64,000 bases of DNA, taken from assembly GCF_014138605.1 (NCBI RefSeq), contig NZ_JACJHX010000010.1, forward strand, positions 91,082-155,081, given 5' to 3'. Below, one piece after another: positions 1-9,819 of this stretch. The notes below the pieces were generated by a model. The model ran no database searches, was not told the DNA's origin, and saw only the letters and a program-made list of their open reading frames with translations. Origin of the DNA: Peribacillus huizhouensis. Its GTDB lineage: Bacteria > Bacillota > Bacilli > Bacillales > DSM-1321. The translations under genes and the position numbers were made by a program. Position 1 is the first letter of the stretch; each line of letters begins with the position of its first letter.

Positions 1-577
1 CAAAAACACGGTCTGTCGATGCCGCTGCTTCATCATCCATTGCAATCCTGTTCTCAGCAAGTGTAATGTACTTGGCAACAGCTACTGGATTCCCTGATAG
101 TAATTCGTCAAATTGATCTGGCAAAGAAGAATGAATCGTTGAAAAATCACATTCTTTAAGTATTTTATTAATCATTCCTTGAAGCCCTTGGCTTCTCCCG
201 TCTTCAGGTGAAAATATATGACAAATTCCATAATCATGAAGTTCTTTGATTTCTCGGGGAATAATGACTCCGCCTCCACCACCGTAAATTCGAATATGTG
301 GTGCCCCCTTTTCCTTCAACAAATCATACATGTATTTAAAGTATTCTAAATGACCACCTTGATAGGATGTAACAGCAATCCCCTGAACATCCTCCTGTAT
401 CGCTGCATTGACTACTTCCTCGACCGAACGATTATGACCGAGATGAATAACCTCCGCACCGCTTGATTGCATAATTCTTCTCATGATATTAATCGTTGCA
501 TCGTGTCCATCAAACAAACTTGAAGCTGTCACTAAACGAATCGGATGTTTTGCTCTATAAATCTCAATTGTACCCAT
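1..577 (-). CDS. icmF: Isobutyryl-CoA mutase IcmF, N-terminal part (cut by window edge)
   Basis: IcmF interconverts isobutyryl-CoA and n-butyryl-CoA using adenosylcobalamin; in the family a B12 domain, a G-protein chaperone domain and a substrate domain are fused. Only about 192 N-terminal residues are visible. They open [13 protein letters not shown] and carry the B12-binding signature [12 protein letters not shown], then VTSYQGGH and IYGGGGGVI, which fit the IcmF cobalamin-binding domain better than a separate methylmalonyl-CoA mutase subunit. The ATG follows an AGGGGGAAGG ribosome site. It is the last visible gene of the acyl-CoA operon read from 5.9 kb downwards. The distal domains are outside the window, so the fusion itself is inferred. 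Confidence 0.85.
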   Translation of the reverse strand, partial: MGTIEIYRAKHPIRLVTASSLFDGHDATINIMRRIMQSSGAEVIHLGHNRSVEEVVNAAIQEDVQGIAVTSYQGGHLEYFKYMYDLLKEKGAPHIRIYGGGGGVIIPREIKELHDYGICHIFSPEDGRSQGLQGMINKILKECDFSTIHSSLPDQFDELLSGNPVAVAKYITLAENRIAMDDEAAASTDRVF

Positions 578-626
578 TTGCCTTCCCCCTCATCGCAATA
601 GGTTGTAATCCATCTTTATTTTGCTG

Positions 627-742
627 AAAAGGGGCGGGGCTTCGCAAAATCAGCTCCGCACCACCACCTTCATAAGGTGATACAGTTTGAAAACCTGAAC
701 CTTTTCATCGTTAGGTTTTAGAGCAAACACTCATGGACGTTT
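627..742 (+). repeat. Dispersed repeat, subfamily B, copy 1 (over the tetR stop codon)
   Basis: The copy starts with the family head GGGGCGGGGCTTCGC, continues through a CAGCTCCGCACCACCACC block and ends in a tail TTTTAGAGCA. It closely matches the copy near 13.5 kb read on the other strand. Its tail encodes the last ten or so residues and the stop codon of the TetR gene (stop at 711-713). Confidence 0.8.
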
Positions 743-1361
743 TTTGTGCGAATCCTTGAGTAACCAGCGTTGTCTGATATTCAATATATTCTTCCAATGT
801 AAATAATCGTTGTAATGCCCATCTTCTGAAACCCCACATTTGCCCTTGGACAAAAATATTGTGGGCACAAAGAGTGATTTGTGCTTTTGGTAAGTTGAAT
901 TCACCATTTTCCACACAACGCTCAATGACAAGTTCAATCATCCTTACCATTTCAATTTCTTTATTTAATACATAGGCAAGAGCATCTTTTGATAAGGATT
1001 TCGCTTCTTGATACATCACAAGAACTTCATCCTGCATATCATTCATTACTTGAAAAAAATAAGCAATGTTTAGTTTCAAGCTTTCAATCGTTCCATTATT
1101 TAGTTTGACCTCTTTTTGTAGACGAGCTTTCACTTCATCATAGATGAAATCGCAAACAAGATATAACACATCTTCTTTTGTTCGAATATATTCATAAAGA
1201 GTCCCAATGCTGAACCCCGCAGCTTTAGCAATTTCTCTTGTTGTGGTTCGGTGAAAACCCTTTTCTTTAAAAAGTATGGCAGCTCCTTTAATAATTTGAT
1301 TGCGCCTCATAATAATTAGTTGTTCATCTTTAACAGATGCATGAACTTCTCTTTTCTTCAT
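711..1361 (-). CDS. TetR/AcrR-family transcriptional regulator of the acyl-CoA operon
   Basis: A 216-residue DNA-binding repressor. Residues about 20-65 form the N-terminal helix-turn-helix, seen as IKGAAILFKEKGFHRTTTREIA followed by AGFSIGTLYEYIRTKEDVLY; the remainder is the ligand-binding helical bundle. The gene lies between acyl-CoA dehydrogenase and icmF on the same strand, so it is probably cotranscribed and senses an acyl-CoA or related ligand, as FadR-type TetR proteins do (inference). The ATG has an AGGTG site close upstream. The last ~10 residues (KTSMSVCSKT) are encoded by a dispersed repeat, so the native C-terminus may have been replaced. Confidence 0.85.
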   Translation of the reverse strand: MKKREVHASVKDEQLIIMRRNQIIKGAAILFKEKGFHRTTTREIAKAAGFSIGTLYEYIRTKEDVLYLVCDFIYDEVKARLQKEVKLNNGTIESLKLNIAYFFQVMNDMQDEVLVMYQEAKSLSKDALAYVLNKEIEMVRMIELVIERCVENGEFNLPKAQITLCAHNIFVQGQMWGFRRWALQRLFTLEEYIEYQTTLVTQGFAQKTSMSVCSKT

Positions 1362-1474
1362 AATTCACCTCATTAAAAAAACCATCACCGGCCTTTGTTA
1401 AAAGTTAACTTAAGAACAGATTCTGAATTCATGCCAAAAGTCCGGTGTTCAACCGAATTCTCCTTGTATTTCTT

Positions 1475-2614
1475 CTATTTTGTGAGCATTCTTGAGATTA
1501 CAAGTTTTTGAATTTCTTGAGTACCTTCATAAATCTGGGTAATTTTCGCATCTCTCATATAGCGTTCAACAGGATAGTCTTTCATATAGCCGTAACCACC
1601 AAATACTTGCACTGCTTCGGTTGTAACTTTCATTGCAGTATCCCCTGCAAATAATTTCGACATGGCAGATTCTTTTCCATACGGAAACCCTTCAGATTCA
1701 AGCCAAGCCGCCTGGTACGTAAGGAGACGAGCAGCCTCAACACTAGTGGCCATTTCCGCAAGCTTAAAGCCAACTCCTTGTTGGGCTGCAATCGGTTTTC
1801 CGAATTGGACACGCCCTTTTGCATATTCAACAGCTGCATCGAGCGCTCCTTGAGCAATCCCGACAGCTTGTGCCGCTATTCCATTTCTACCACCATCTAG
1901 CGTCATCATCGCAATTTTGAACCCTTCCCCTTCTTTTCCTAGCAAGTTATCTTTTGGAACCTTGCAGTCTTCAAAAATTATTTCAGTAGTTGGTGACGAA
2001 CGAATCCCTAATTTTCTCTCTTTTTTTCCTATGCTAAAACCAGAAAAGTCTTTTTCAATAATGAACGCACTCGTACCTTTTTGTTTGGATTTAGGATCCG
2101 TTAAAGCAAAGACAATATACGTATCCGCAATCCCACCATTTGTGATGAAGATTTTGGACCCATTTAACACATAATAATCCCCATCTAATCTAGCCTGCGT
2201 GCGCATTCCTCCAGCATCCGAACCAGCACCAGGTTCCGTCAGACCATATGCGCCAATTTTCTTTCCTTCTGCCATTGGACGAAGATATTTCTGCTTTTGC
2301 TCTTCCGTACCGAATGAATAGATGGGCCATCCTGCAAGAGATGTATGGGCGGATAACGTAACACCTGTAGATGCACAAACTCTTGAAAGTTCTTCAATTG
2401 CGATACAATAGGCTAAATAATCGCTACCGATTCCACCATATTCTTCGGGCCATGGAATACCGGTCAAACCTAATTCAGCCATTTTATCAAACAACTCTCG
2501 ATCGAATCTTTCTTCTTCATCACGTTCTGCAGCAGTCGGTTCTACTTCTTTTTTTGCAAAATCACGAACCATTTTTCTAATCATTTCATGTTCATCAGTT
2601 AATTTAAACTGCAT
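1475..2614 (-). CDS. Acyl-CoA dehydrogenase (first of two)
   Basis: FAD-dependent alpha,beta-dehydrogenation of acyl-CoA thioesters, the first step of beta-oxidation or branched-chain acyl-CoA breakdown, passing electrons to ETF. The 379 residues have normal family length and carry the signatures [16 protein letters not shown] (about 125-140) and [20 protein letters not shown] (about 338-357), followed by the catalytic-glutamate region [19 protein letters not shown] ribosome site precedes the ATG. It lies 11 bp after a second, related dehydrogenase gene in the same operon, and their chain-length or branching specificities probably differ. Specificity cannot be read from the sequence. Confidence 0.93.
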   Translation of the reverse strand: MQFKLTDEHEMIRKMVRDFAKKEVEPTAAERDEEERFDRELFDKMAELGLTGIPWPEEYGGIGSDYLAYCIAIEELSRVCASTGVTLSAHTSLAGWPIYSFGTEEQKQKYLRPMAEGKKIGAYGLTEPGAGSDAGGMRTQARLDGDYYVLNGSKIFITNGGIADTYIVFALTDPKSKQKGTSAFIIEKDFSGFSIGKKERKLGIRSSPTTEIIFEDCKVPKDNLLGKEGEGFKIAMMTLDGGRNGIAAQAVGIAQGALDAAVEYAKGRVQFGKPIAAQQGVGFKLAEMATSVEAARLLTYQAAWLESEGFPYGKESAMSKLFAGDTAMKVTTEAVQVFGGYGYMKDYPVERYMRDAKITQIYEGTQEIQKLVISRMLTK

Positions 2615-2625
2615 GCCACTCCCCC

Positions 2626-3756
2626 CTACAAATGTTTGTGAATGACGATTTTTTGAATTTCACTCGTACCTTCGTAAATTTCTGTCACTTTTGCATCGCG
2701 AAAATAGCGCTCAACCGGATAGTCTTTCGTATAGCCGTAGCCACCGAACACTTGAATGGCTTCTGTCGTCACATCTACTGCTGTTTTTGAAGCGAATAGC
2801 TTAGCCATCGATGCTTCTTTGCCACAAGATAAACGGTGTGAACGAAGATAGGCTGCTTGATAGACTAATAATTTGGCCGCTTCAATTGCTGTCCCCATTT
2901 CAGCAAGCTTGAAACCGACTCCTTGATGTACAGCAATTGATTTTCCGAATTGAACACGTTCCTTGGCGTATTCATAAGCATGACCGAATGCCCCTTCAGC
3001 AATTCCTAGTGCTTGTGCTGCAATACCAATTCGACCTACTTCTAAATTGGCCAGGGCAATTTTGAATCCATCCCCTTCCTTACCTAATAGGTTTGCAACA
3101 GGTACCTTCATATCCTCAAATGTAAGCTGTACGGTTCGTGAACCCATGAGACCCATTTTATGTTCATCTTTGCCAATGACTAAACCTGGTGTGTCTTTCT
3201 CCACAATGAAAGCAGAAATCCCTTTACTCCTCTCTTTTAGGTTAGTGGAAGCAAAAACAATATACACATCTGCTTCTCCGCCATTTGTGATAAATGCTTT
3301 CGACCCATTCAATCTATAAAAATCACCATCTCTTATTGCCTTTGATTTCAAGTTGGCGGCATCAGATCCAGCACTAGATTCTGATAAGCAAAAAGCGCCT
3401 AAATATTTTCCAGTTGCAAGCATAGGAACGTATTTTTGCTTTTGCTCTTCGCTCCCAAAATAGACGATTGGATTTGTTCCAACAGATGTATGAACAGAGA
3501 GAATAACACCTAAGGCTGGGCTTACTTTGGAAATTTCATGAATGGCGATAATATAAGAAATAAAATCCATTTCAGCGCCGCCATATTGTTCAGGTATCGG
3601 AATCCCCATTAATCCAAGCTCCCCCATTTTTTGAAGCACTTGTCTGGGAAATTCACCACTCTCCATCCTTTCTACAATGGGAGCAATCTCTGCTACCGTA
3701 AAATCACGAACCATTTTACGCATCATTTCTTGCTCTTCATTAAAAAGAAAATTCAT
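2626..3756 (-). CDS. Acyl-CoA dehydrogenase (second of two)
   Basis: A paralogue of the preceding dehydrogenase, 376 residues from the preferred ATG at 3754-3756, which has AGGAGGT at a good distance; a GTG two codons upstream is also possible. It shows [18 protein letters not shown] and [20 protein letters not shown] plus [10 protein letters not shown], so the flavin-binding and catalytic regions are intact. It sits between the hydroxybutyryl-CoA dehydrogenase and the first acyl-CoA dehydrogenase with short gaps, consistent with one polycistronic message. Short-chain or branched-chain acyl-CoA is the likely substrate, inferred from icmF in the same operon. Confidence 0.93.
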   Translation of the reverse strand: MNFLFNEEQEMMRKMVRDFTVAEIAPIVERMESGEFPRQVLQKMGELGLMGIPIPEQYGGAEMDFISYIIAIHEISKVSPALGVILSVHTSVGTNPIVYFGSEEQKQKYVPMLATGKYLGAFCLSESSAGSDAANLKSKAIRDGDFYRLNGSKAFITNGGEADVYIVFASTNLKERSKGISAFIVEKDTPGLVIGKDEHKMGLMGSRTVQLTFEDMKVPVANLLGKEGDGFKIALANLEVGRIGIAAQALGIAEGAFGHAYEYAKERVQFGKSIAVHQGVGFKLAEMGTAIEAAKLLVYQAAYLRSHRLSCGKEASMAKLFASKTAVDVTTEAIQVFGGYGYTKDYPVERYFRDAKVTEIYEGTSEIQKIVIHKHL

Positions 3757-3788
3757 CCGCACACCTCCTAGCTATCACTAAATACTTG

Positions 3789-4640
3789 TTAGCTATATTC
3801 ATAAAAGCCACGTCCTGACTTTTTACCAAGCCATCCTGCTTTTACATACTTACGAAGCAGGGGGCATGGGCGGTATTTGTCATCACCGAAGCCACTATGG
3901 AGCGTCTCCATGATAGATAAACATGTATCTAAACCGATAAAATCAGCGAGAGTAAGTGGTCCCATCGGATGGTTCATACCTAATTTCATAACATCATCAA
4001 TCGCTTCCTTAGAGGCCACTCCTTCAAATAATGTATAAATGGCTTCATTGATCATCGGCATCAAAATTCGATTAGATACGAACCCAGGAAAATCATTCAC
4101 TTCAACTGGGACCTTTTTTAGCGATACAGCCAGTTTTTCAATCGTTCTATATACTTCATCATCTGTAGCTATGCCGCGGATGATTTCAACAAGTTTCATA
4201 ACTGGAACAGGGTTCATAAAATGCATGCCAATCACTTTTTCAGGACGTCTGGTCGCTGCTGCAATTTCGGTAATGGGGAGTGAGGATGTGTTGCTAGCTA
4301 GAATTGTATGAACAGGTGCAATCTGATCAAGCTCAGCAAATAACGATGCTTTAATTGCCATGTTTTCAACAGCTGCTTCTATGACTAAATCAACCGAAGC
4401 CGCGCTTTGTAAATCAATGGAGGGGGTTAGTCTTTTAAGCGTATCTGTTTTTTCCTGCTCGGTAAGCCTTTCTTTCTTCACCTGTTTAATCAAGTTCTGC
4501 GTGATCGCCTTAATTCCACGATTCACAAAGTCCTGTTTTAGATCATGTAGGATCACTTCATATCCGTTCATCGCACATACTTGAGCAATTCCTGAGCCCA
4601 TTTGTCCAGCTCCAATGATCATTACCTTGTTAATGTCCAC
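3789..4640 (-). CDS. hbd: 3-hydroxybutyryl-CoA dehydrogenase
   Basis: NAD-dependent oxidation of (S)-3-hydroxybutyryl-CoA to acetoacetyl-CoA. The 283-residue protein has the N-terminal Rossmann motif [14 protein letters not shown] (about 11-24), the family segment [14 protein letters not shown] (about 140-153) and the C-terminal helical domain ending [11 protein letters not shown]. This is the short, single-function Hbd/MmgB type, without a fused enoyl-CoA hydratase. Translation most likely begins at the GTG at 4638-4640, behind GAGGAGG. It is followed by the acyl-CoA dehydrogenases and preceded by thiolase. Confidence 0.93.
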   Translation of the reverse strand: MDINKVMIIGAGQMGSGIAQVCAMNGYEVILHDLKQDFVNRGIKAITQNLIKQVKKERLTEQEKTDTLKRLTPSIDLQSAASVDLVIEAAVENMAIKASLFAELDQIAPVHTILASNTSSLPITEIAAATRRPEKVIGMHFMNPVPVMKLVEIIRGIATDDEVYRTIEKLAVSLKKVPVEVNDFPGFVSNRILMPMINEAIYTLFEGVASKEAIDDVMKLGMNHPMGPLTLADFIGLDTCLSIMETLHSGFGDDKYRPCPLLRKYVKAGWLGKKSGRGFYEYS

Positions 4641-4679
4641 AGCTATTCCTCCTCTTCTCGATTGAAAACTCCATCACGT

Positions 4680-5864
4680 TTATCTTGGCACTTCTATTAA
4701 AATGGCATCTCCTTGACCGCCACCGCTGCAGATTGCAGCAATTCCTAGACCACCACCGCGTCGTTTCAGTTCATGCATAAGTGTAATGACGATGCGTGCA
4801 CCACTTGCCCCTATAGGATGACCAAGTGCTATCGCCCCTCCATTTACATTCACTTTGGTTGGATCCACCTTGGCGATTTCCTTACTAGCAAGCGCCACCG
4901 CTGCAAATGCTTCATTAATTTCAAATAATGCAATTTCATCAAGCGATTTCCCAGTCTTTCTCAATAATTCATTGATTACGATACCTGGGGTTTTCGGAAA
5001 ATCTTTCGCTACTACCGCTACTTCTGCATGACCCAGAATATAAGCAAATGGAGCAATACCCTCTTTCTCTGCACGTTCTTCACTCATTAATACAAGTGCC
5101 CCTGCTCCATCATTAATACCAGGAGCGTTTCCTGCTGTAATCGTTCCTTCATTGTTAAAGGCAGGTCTGAGCGTTGCTAGCTTCTCAATCGTTGTATCTT
5201 TTCTTGGTGCTTCATCGTTCACGATCGTTAAAAGCTCTCCTTTTCTACCAGATACTTGAACTGGTACAATTTCTTCAGCAAGTGTTCCATTCGCAATCGC
5301 TGCTATTGCTTTTTGGTGACTTTGAAATGCCCAATGATCCTGATCCTCTCGTGATAGCTCTAGCTCTTTTGCGGTGCTGTTCCCGTATGTGCCCATATGC
5401 ACACCAGTGAAGCTGCAGCTTAAACCGTCATGAATCAGTACATCCTTCAATTGTGAATCACCCATTCGCAATCCCCATCTTGCATTTGGCAAAATGTATG
5501 GCGCATTACTCATAGACTCCATTCCACCAGCAACAATGACTTCTTCATCCCCAAGCCGTATAATTTGATCAGCAAGTGTCACACTGCGTAACCCAGATGC
5601 ACAAACTTTATTAATCGTTTCAGTTTTTACTTGCCAAGGCAAACCTGCATGATGCGCAGCCTGCCGCGAAGGAATTTGTCCTTGTCCAGCTTGAAGTACA
5701 TTCCCCATAATCACTTCATCGACTTGGCTTGCATCCATTCTTGCTCGGTTAAGAGCCTCTTTGATTGCAATTCCACCAAGCTCTGAAGCTGTTAAACTGC
5801 TAAGACCTCCGCCCAATTTACCAAAAGGTGTACGGGCACCACTCACAATCACTGTTTTTTTCAT
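4680..5864 (-). CDS. Acetyl-CoA C-acetyltransferase (thiolase)
   Basis: Condenses or cleaves acetoacetyl-CoA and acetyl-CoA as the last step of the beta-oxidation cycle. From the ATG at 5862-5864 (preceded by AGGTGG) the protein has 394 residues, the usual thiolase length. The active-site cysteine lies in NKVCASGLRSVTLADQ (about residue 90), the second motif is NVNGGAIALGHPIGASGAR, and the C-terminal catalytic cysteine is in AAICSGGGQGDA. An upstream in-frame ATG lacks a ribosome site and would add 19 unlikely residues. It is the first gene of the operon reading down to icmF; a cre-like site and a FadR-like palindrome lie just upstream. Confidence 0.93.
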   Translation of the reverse strand: MKKTVIVSGARTPFGKLGGGLSSLTASELGGIAIKEALNRARMDASQVDEVIMGNVLQAGQGQIPSRQAAHHAGLPWQVKTETINKVCASGLRSVTLADQIIRLGDEEVIVAGGMESMSNAPYILPNARWGLRMGDSQLKDVLIHDGLSCSFTGVHMGTYGNSTAKELELSREDQDHWAFQSHQKAIAAIANGTLAEEIVPVQVSGRKGELLTIVNDEAPRKDTTIEKLATLRPAFNNEGTITAGNAPGINDGAGALVLMSEERAEKEGIAPFAYILGHAEVAVVAKDFPKTPGIVINELLRKTGKSLDEIALFEINEAFAAVALASKEIAKVDPTKVNVNGGAIALGHPIGASGARIVITLMHELKRRGGGLGIAAICSGGGQGDAILIEVPR

Positions 5865-5902
5865 TAAAAATCCACCTAACTCCCTATGATTATTTTCAAA
5901 AC

Positions 5903-5920
5903 TGATTGAACGTTCGCTCA
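5903..5920. promoter_or_regulatory. Possible FadR-type operator before the thiolase operon
   Basis: The 18-bp sequence TGATTGAACGTTCGCTCA has the architecture of the Bacillus FadR box (TGAATGA, four bases, TCATTCA) with about three mismatches. It lies about 40 bp upstream of the thiolase start. The match is imperfect, so this is a prediction. Confidence 0.4.
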
Positions 5921-5954
5921 TAAGAAAAGCACAAACGCCTTTTCGACCACCCGT

Positions 5955-5968
5955 TGTAAGCGCTTTTA
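5955..5968 (+). promoter_or_regulatory. CcpA cre site upstream of the thiolase operon
   Basis: TGTAAGCGCTTTTA matches the cre consensus TGWAANCGNTNNCA at all but one position. Its place about 90 bp upstream of the first gene fits catabolite repression of fatty-acid degradation. Confidence 0.6.
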
Positions 5969-6041
5969 TTATTTAATTTATAGTTTATTTAAACCTGTTA
6001 GAAACATTGAATAAAACTTCTTTACATATATCAGTTTCGAT

Positions 6042-6163
6042 TAAGTGAAACTTCCATCAGTCAGTGGGGGTTCTTTCATCCCCCACCTACGCTTCTTCGC
6101 TTCTTCGATTCCCCCAAACCCCTGAAGGTGGGGGTCCTAGCTGCCCGTTAATGCGGGATAAAT
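6042..6163 (+). repeat. Dispersed palindrome-type repeat J, copy 1
   Basis: The copy opens GTGAAACTTCCATCAGTCAG followed by a GGGGGTTC...CCCCC hairpin, contains a second GGTGGGGG segment, and ends TGCCCGTTAATGCGGGATAAA. The same head and tail recur near 23.9, 29.7, 31.6, 34.0 and 49.3 kb. Here it fills the gap after fadF and could also act as its terminator. Confidence 0.75.
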
Positions 6164-6189
6164 TTTAGTCTCTAAGCAGTAGGTTTCTG

Positions 6190-8325
6190 TTATGAAACTA
6201 CAATTTGTTGATTCCCTATGACTGATCGCTCCAGCAATTCCGCTACATCATATGTTTTTACATCTTCTTCTACTTCTTTCGCCTTCGTTCCATCCGTAAG
6301 CATCGTTAAGCAGTATGGACAGCCTGAGCTAATTACGGATGGTCTTACAGCAAGTGCTTGTTCTGTTCGGGCAATGTTAATACGATGTCCGGTTTTTTCT
6401 TCCATCCACATCAAGCCGCCGCCTGCTCCACAACACATGCCATTTTCTCGGTTCCTTTCCATTTCAACAAGGGTAACGCCAGGGATTGATTTCAAAATCT
6501 CTCGAGGTGGGTCGTACACTTCATTGTAGCGGCCTAAGTAACAAGAATCATGGAAGGTTATCTTCTCATGAACTGGATGCTTCGGCACAAGTTTTCCTTC
6601 TTTTACAAGCTTAGCAAGCAGTTCAGTATGATGATACACTTCTGCATCCAATCCGAAGTCAGGATATTCATTTTTGAAAATATTATAGGCATGCGGATCG
6701 ATGGTGACGATTTTCTTCACATTGTTTTTCTCAAACTCTTCTATATTTTTCGTTGCGAGTTCTTGAAAAACGAATTCATTTCCTAAACGGCGCGGCGTAT
6801 CTCCTGAGTTCTTCTCTTTGTTTCCAAGAATCGCAACTTTCACACCAGCTTCATTCATTAACTTGGCAAATGATAAGGCAATCTTTTGACTACGATTATC
6901 ATAAGATCCCATAGAACCTACCCAGAATAAGTATTCAAATTCTTCGTCTGCCTTCTTCATTTCCTTCACAGTTGGGATGTGAACATCATCGCGTAGCTCT
7001 CTCCAATCTTCTCTTTCTTTTCTGTTTAAACCCCAAGGATTTCCTTGGCGTTCAATGTTTGTCATCGCACGTTTGGCGTCTGGGTCCATTTTCCCTTCTG
7101 TTAAGACAAGATAACGTCTCATATCGATAATTTTATCTACATGCTCATTTAATACCGGACATTGGTCCTCACAGTTCCGACAAGTTGTACAAGCCCACAG
7201 TTCTTCTTCCGTAATCACTTCGCCAATCAAGTTCTTACTGTAAGGTTCGGTTGTTGCCGCTGTTTGTTGCGCTCCTGCTGTTCTTGACAGCATCGCGATT
7301 TGATTACCTTCTGTTTTACCAAACACAAATGCCGGCACCCACGGCTGCTTGCCTGTAACAGCAGCGCCAGTATTGGTTAAGTGATTACGCATTTTTACGA
7401 TGAGATCCATCGGCGAAAGCATTTTGCCTGTTCCAGATGCCGGACACATATTCGTACAACGTCCGCACTCCACACAAGCATATAAGTCAGTAAGCTGGTA
7501 CTGCGTAAAATCTTCAATCTTTTGAGCACCGTAATAGGCCTCTGCTTCATCATCCTCTGGTTCTTCTTCAAAATTAATGGATGCAAGCTTCCCAGGGTTC
7601 GTTAAGCGCATGAAGAAAACATTGATAGGTCCTGCAATTAAATGAGCGTGTTTGGATTGTGGGATATAAACAAGGAAGGTTAATATAATAAGCAAATGCA
7701 GCCACCATGCCATGTAAAAGCCTATCGTTGCTGCTGTTGGTCCTATCCAATTGAATAGGAATGCAACTCCTGAGGCGACGGGCTCTGACCAAGTAGCTTC
7801 ATGCTCATTCCAGATCAAAGCCATTCCATTGCCTAATAACACAGTAGCCATAATGCCACCAATAAAAAGTACGACAAGCATTGCTTTGAAATCACGTTTT
7901 AGACGGACAAGTTTCTCAATATATCGTCGGTAAAATGCCCATATGATCGCGACAAGTACAGTTAATGTGACCATTTCCTGAAAGAAAGTAAAAACAGGAT
8001 AGACTGGACCAAAAGGTAAATGCCACCCCGGTTTCAGACCTTTGATAATAAAATCGATTGCACCGAATTGCACTAAAATAAACCCATAAAATAGCATGAC
8101 GTGAATCATACCGCTTTTTTTATCTTTCAATAATTTCTTCTGTTTAAATACATATATCCAAATATTCAACAGTCGCTCTTTAACACGGTTATCAAATTCT
8201 ACTTTTTTTCCAAGCTTTATATAAGCTGTTCTTGTTCTAAGTAAATAAGTAAAAAGGCTCGCGGAGTAAGCGATCACAACGATTGTTGCGACTAAGTTTA
8301 TCCAAAGTAAACGATTCATTTCCAC
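6190..8325 (-). CDS. fadF: FadF-type membrane (Fe-S) oxidoreductase
   Basis: A membrane iron-sulfur protein thought to carry electrons from acyl-CoA dehydrogenase/ETF into the respiratory chain. The 711 residues comprise an N-terminal region of about six membrane helices (about 5-235), two ferredoxin-type 4Fe-4S motifs, CVECGRCTNMCP and CTTCRNCEDQCP, and two C-terminal CCG-type cysteine-rich domains including HDSCYLGRYNEVYDPPREI and NGMCCGAGGG. Translation starts at the GTG at 8323-8325 behind AGAAGGGGG. It is transcribed towards the beta-oxidation operon, and a FadR-like operator lies at 8413-8430, so co-regulation with that operon is likely. Confidence 0.92.
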   Translation of the reverse strand: MEMNRLLWINLVATIVVIAYSASLFTYLLRTRTAYIKLGKKVEFDNRVKERLLNIWIYVFKQKKLLKDKKSGMIHVMLFYGFILVQFGAIDFIIKGLKPGWHLPFGPVYPVFTFFQEMVTLTVLVAIIWAFYRRYIEKLVRLKRDFKAMLVVLFIGGIMATVLLGNGMALIWNEHEATWSEPVASGVAFLFNWIGPTAATIGFYMAWWLHLLIILTFLVYIPQSKHAHLIAGPINVFFMRLTNPGKLASINFEEEPEDDEAEAYYGAQKIEDFTQYQLTDLYACVECGRCTNMCPASGTGKMLSPMDLIVKMRNHLTNTGAAVTGKQPWVPAFVFGKTEGNQIAMLSRTAGAQQTAATTEPYSKNLIGEVITEEELWACTTCRNCEDQCPVLNEHVDKIIDMRRYLVLTEGKMDPDAKRAMTNIERQGNPWGLNRKEREDWRELRDDVHIPTVKEMKKADEEFEYLFWVGSMGSYDNRSQKIALSFAKLMNEAGVKVAILGNKEKNSGDTPRRLGNEFVFQELATKNIEEFEKNNVKKIVTIDPHAYNIFKNEYPDFGLDAEVYHHTELLAKLVKEGKLVPKHPVHEKITFHDSCYLGRYNEVYDPPREILKSIPGVTLVEMERNRENGMCCGAGGGLMWMEEKTGHRINIARTEQALAVRPSVISSGCPYCLTMLTDGTKAKEVEEDVKTYDVAELLERSVIGNQQIVVS

Positions 8326-8412
8326 AGAAATTAACCCCCTTCTGGTGAATGGCCGATTTGATTTGGCAAAATCATTGCCACTATCCTGTACTAGATTAAC
8401 TCCATTATATAA

Positions 8413-8430
8413 TGAATGAGCATTCAGTCA
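8413..8430. promoter_or_regulatory. FadR-type operator upstream of fadF
   Basis: TGAATGAGCATTCAGTCA is an 18-bp imperfect palindrome: TGAATGA, a four-base spacer and TCAGTCA, one mismatch from the inverted half-site TCATTCA. It matches the B. subtilis FadR box layout and lies about 90 bp before the fadF start. Confidence 0.65.
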
Positions 8431-8530
8431 ATAAATTTATTTTTATATTCCGAATTTTTAAACTATTAAGCCAACATTTGTGATTGTAAAAAATTCTATT
8501 CACTTCAATAGGCTTATTTAATGAGTATAA

Positions 8531-9793
8531 ATGGAAATGATGCGTAAACTAATGAGACGAGACTTGCCACATTTGAGGAGAGAGAATGCTTTGAAAATTG
8601 CTATCGTTCTTTTACTGCTACTGTTTTTTGTCCTCTATTGGCTAAGAATTGATTTTAGACGAGGACAAAAACACCATACTCAAAACAATCACAATCGAGT
8701 GTATCCAAAACGCCGAGGAGACTTAAAGCTTTATACAGATGGAAATGATTTATTTGCAGAATTATTCAAGGATATTGATCAAGCTACTAAACATGTTCAT
8801 GTTCTTTTTTATATTATTAGAAATGATCAGTTTAGCCAACATTTCTTGGACTTATTGATGCGCAAAGCCAGAAGCGGAGTTGAAGTAAGGATTTTGATTG
8901 ACTGGATGGGAAGTAGAAATATATCAAAGCGAATAATAAAAGAATTAAAAAAGAACGGTGTTCACTTTTCTTATAGTTTTACACCAAAACTGCCCTACCT
9001 TTTCTATACCTCACAAAAACGCAATCATCGGAAAATTACTGTCATTGATGGAGAGATTGGTTATTTAGGTGGATTAAATATCGGAAAAGAATATATCAAT
9101 CAAGACCCTAGGTTGTGTCCTTGGAGAGACTATCATCTTAAAATGACTGGTGAATCCATCCAAGATTTACAATATGAGTTTCTAACCGACTGGTATACGG
9201 CTACAAAGGAGGATTACCGGAATAGTGATTCTTATTTCCCCAAACAGCAACCTGGCTCTATGCAACATATGATTGTTCCAACCGAAGGATTCGGTTTGGA
9301 AGAAATATTTACACAATTCTTTCACAAGGCGAAAAATGAAATTATCATTGGCACTCCTTACTTCATTCCGAGCGAAGCATTACTTGAAGAACTGAGGAAA
9401 TTGCTGAAAAAAGGTATTAAACTAACCATCATTGTTCCTTTTGTTTCTGACCATCCATTCGTGAAAGAAGCCGCCTATCGTTATTTTCGAATCTTAATAA
9501 AAGAAGGTGCTCACGTATTACAGTTCCAAAATGGATTTTATCATTCAAAAGTCTTATTTATTGATAACAATCTTTGTGATATTGGCACGGCAAATTTTGA
9601 TAAACGCAGTTTGTTTTTAAATCATGAAGTCAATTGTCTAATCTATGATCCATCATTTTTAGCTGAAGTGGCAAAGAAAATACAGGATGACATCTCGAAG
9701 TCAACAACGCTATCAGAGTGTATGCTATCTCGTCCCACTTTGATTCAATCGATCAAAGAACGGATCGCCTATACGATATCACCTTTTTTATAA
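8531..9793 (+). CDS. Phospholipase D-family cardiolipin synthase (ClsB/YwjE type)
   Basis: Joins two phosphatidylglycerols, or a related phosphatidyl donor, to form cardiolipin at the membrane. The 420-residue protein has one N-terminal membrane helix (about 22-40, LKIAIVLLLLLFFVLYWL) and two PLD catalytic motifs: HRKITVIDGEIGYLGGLN (about 175) and HSKVLFIDNNLCDIGTANFD (about 338), each with the expected His, Lys and Asp. It is shorter at the N-terminus than ClsA-type enzymes, which have two helices, and resembles B. subtilis YwjE, which also neighbours fadF and uvsE. uvsE follows after 26 bp on the same strand. Confidence 0.9.
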   Translation: MEMMRKLMRRDLPHLRRENALKIAIVLLLLLFFVLYWLRIDFRRGQKHHTQNNHNRVYPKRRGDLKLYTDGNDLFAELFKDIDQATKHVHVLFYIIRNDQFSQHFLDLLMRKARSGVEVRILIDWMGSRNISKRIIKELKKNGVHFSYSFTPKLPYLFYTSQKRNHRKITVIDGEIGYLGGLNIGKEYINQDPRLCPWRDYHLKMTGESIQDLQYEFLTDWYTATKEDYRNSDSYFPKQQPGSMQHMIVPTEGFGLEEIFTQFFHKAKNEIIIGTPYFIPSEALLEELRKLLKKGIKLTIIVPFVSDHPFVKEAAYRYFRILIKEGAHVLQFQNGFYHSKVLFIDNNLCDIGTANFDKRSLFLNHEVNCLIYDPSFLAEVAKKIQDDISKSTTLSECMLSRPTLIQSIKERIAYTISPFL

Positions 9794-9819
9794 GTTTTTG
9801 AATAATGAAAGGATTTCTT

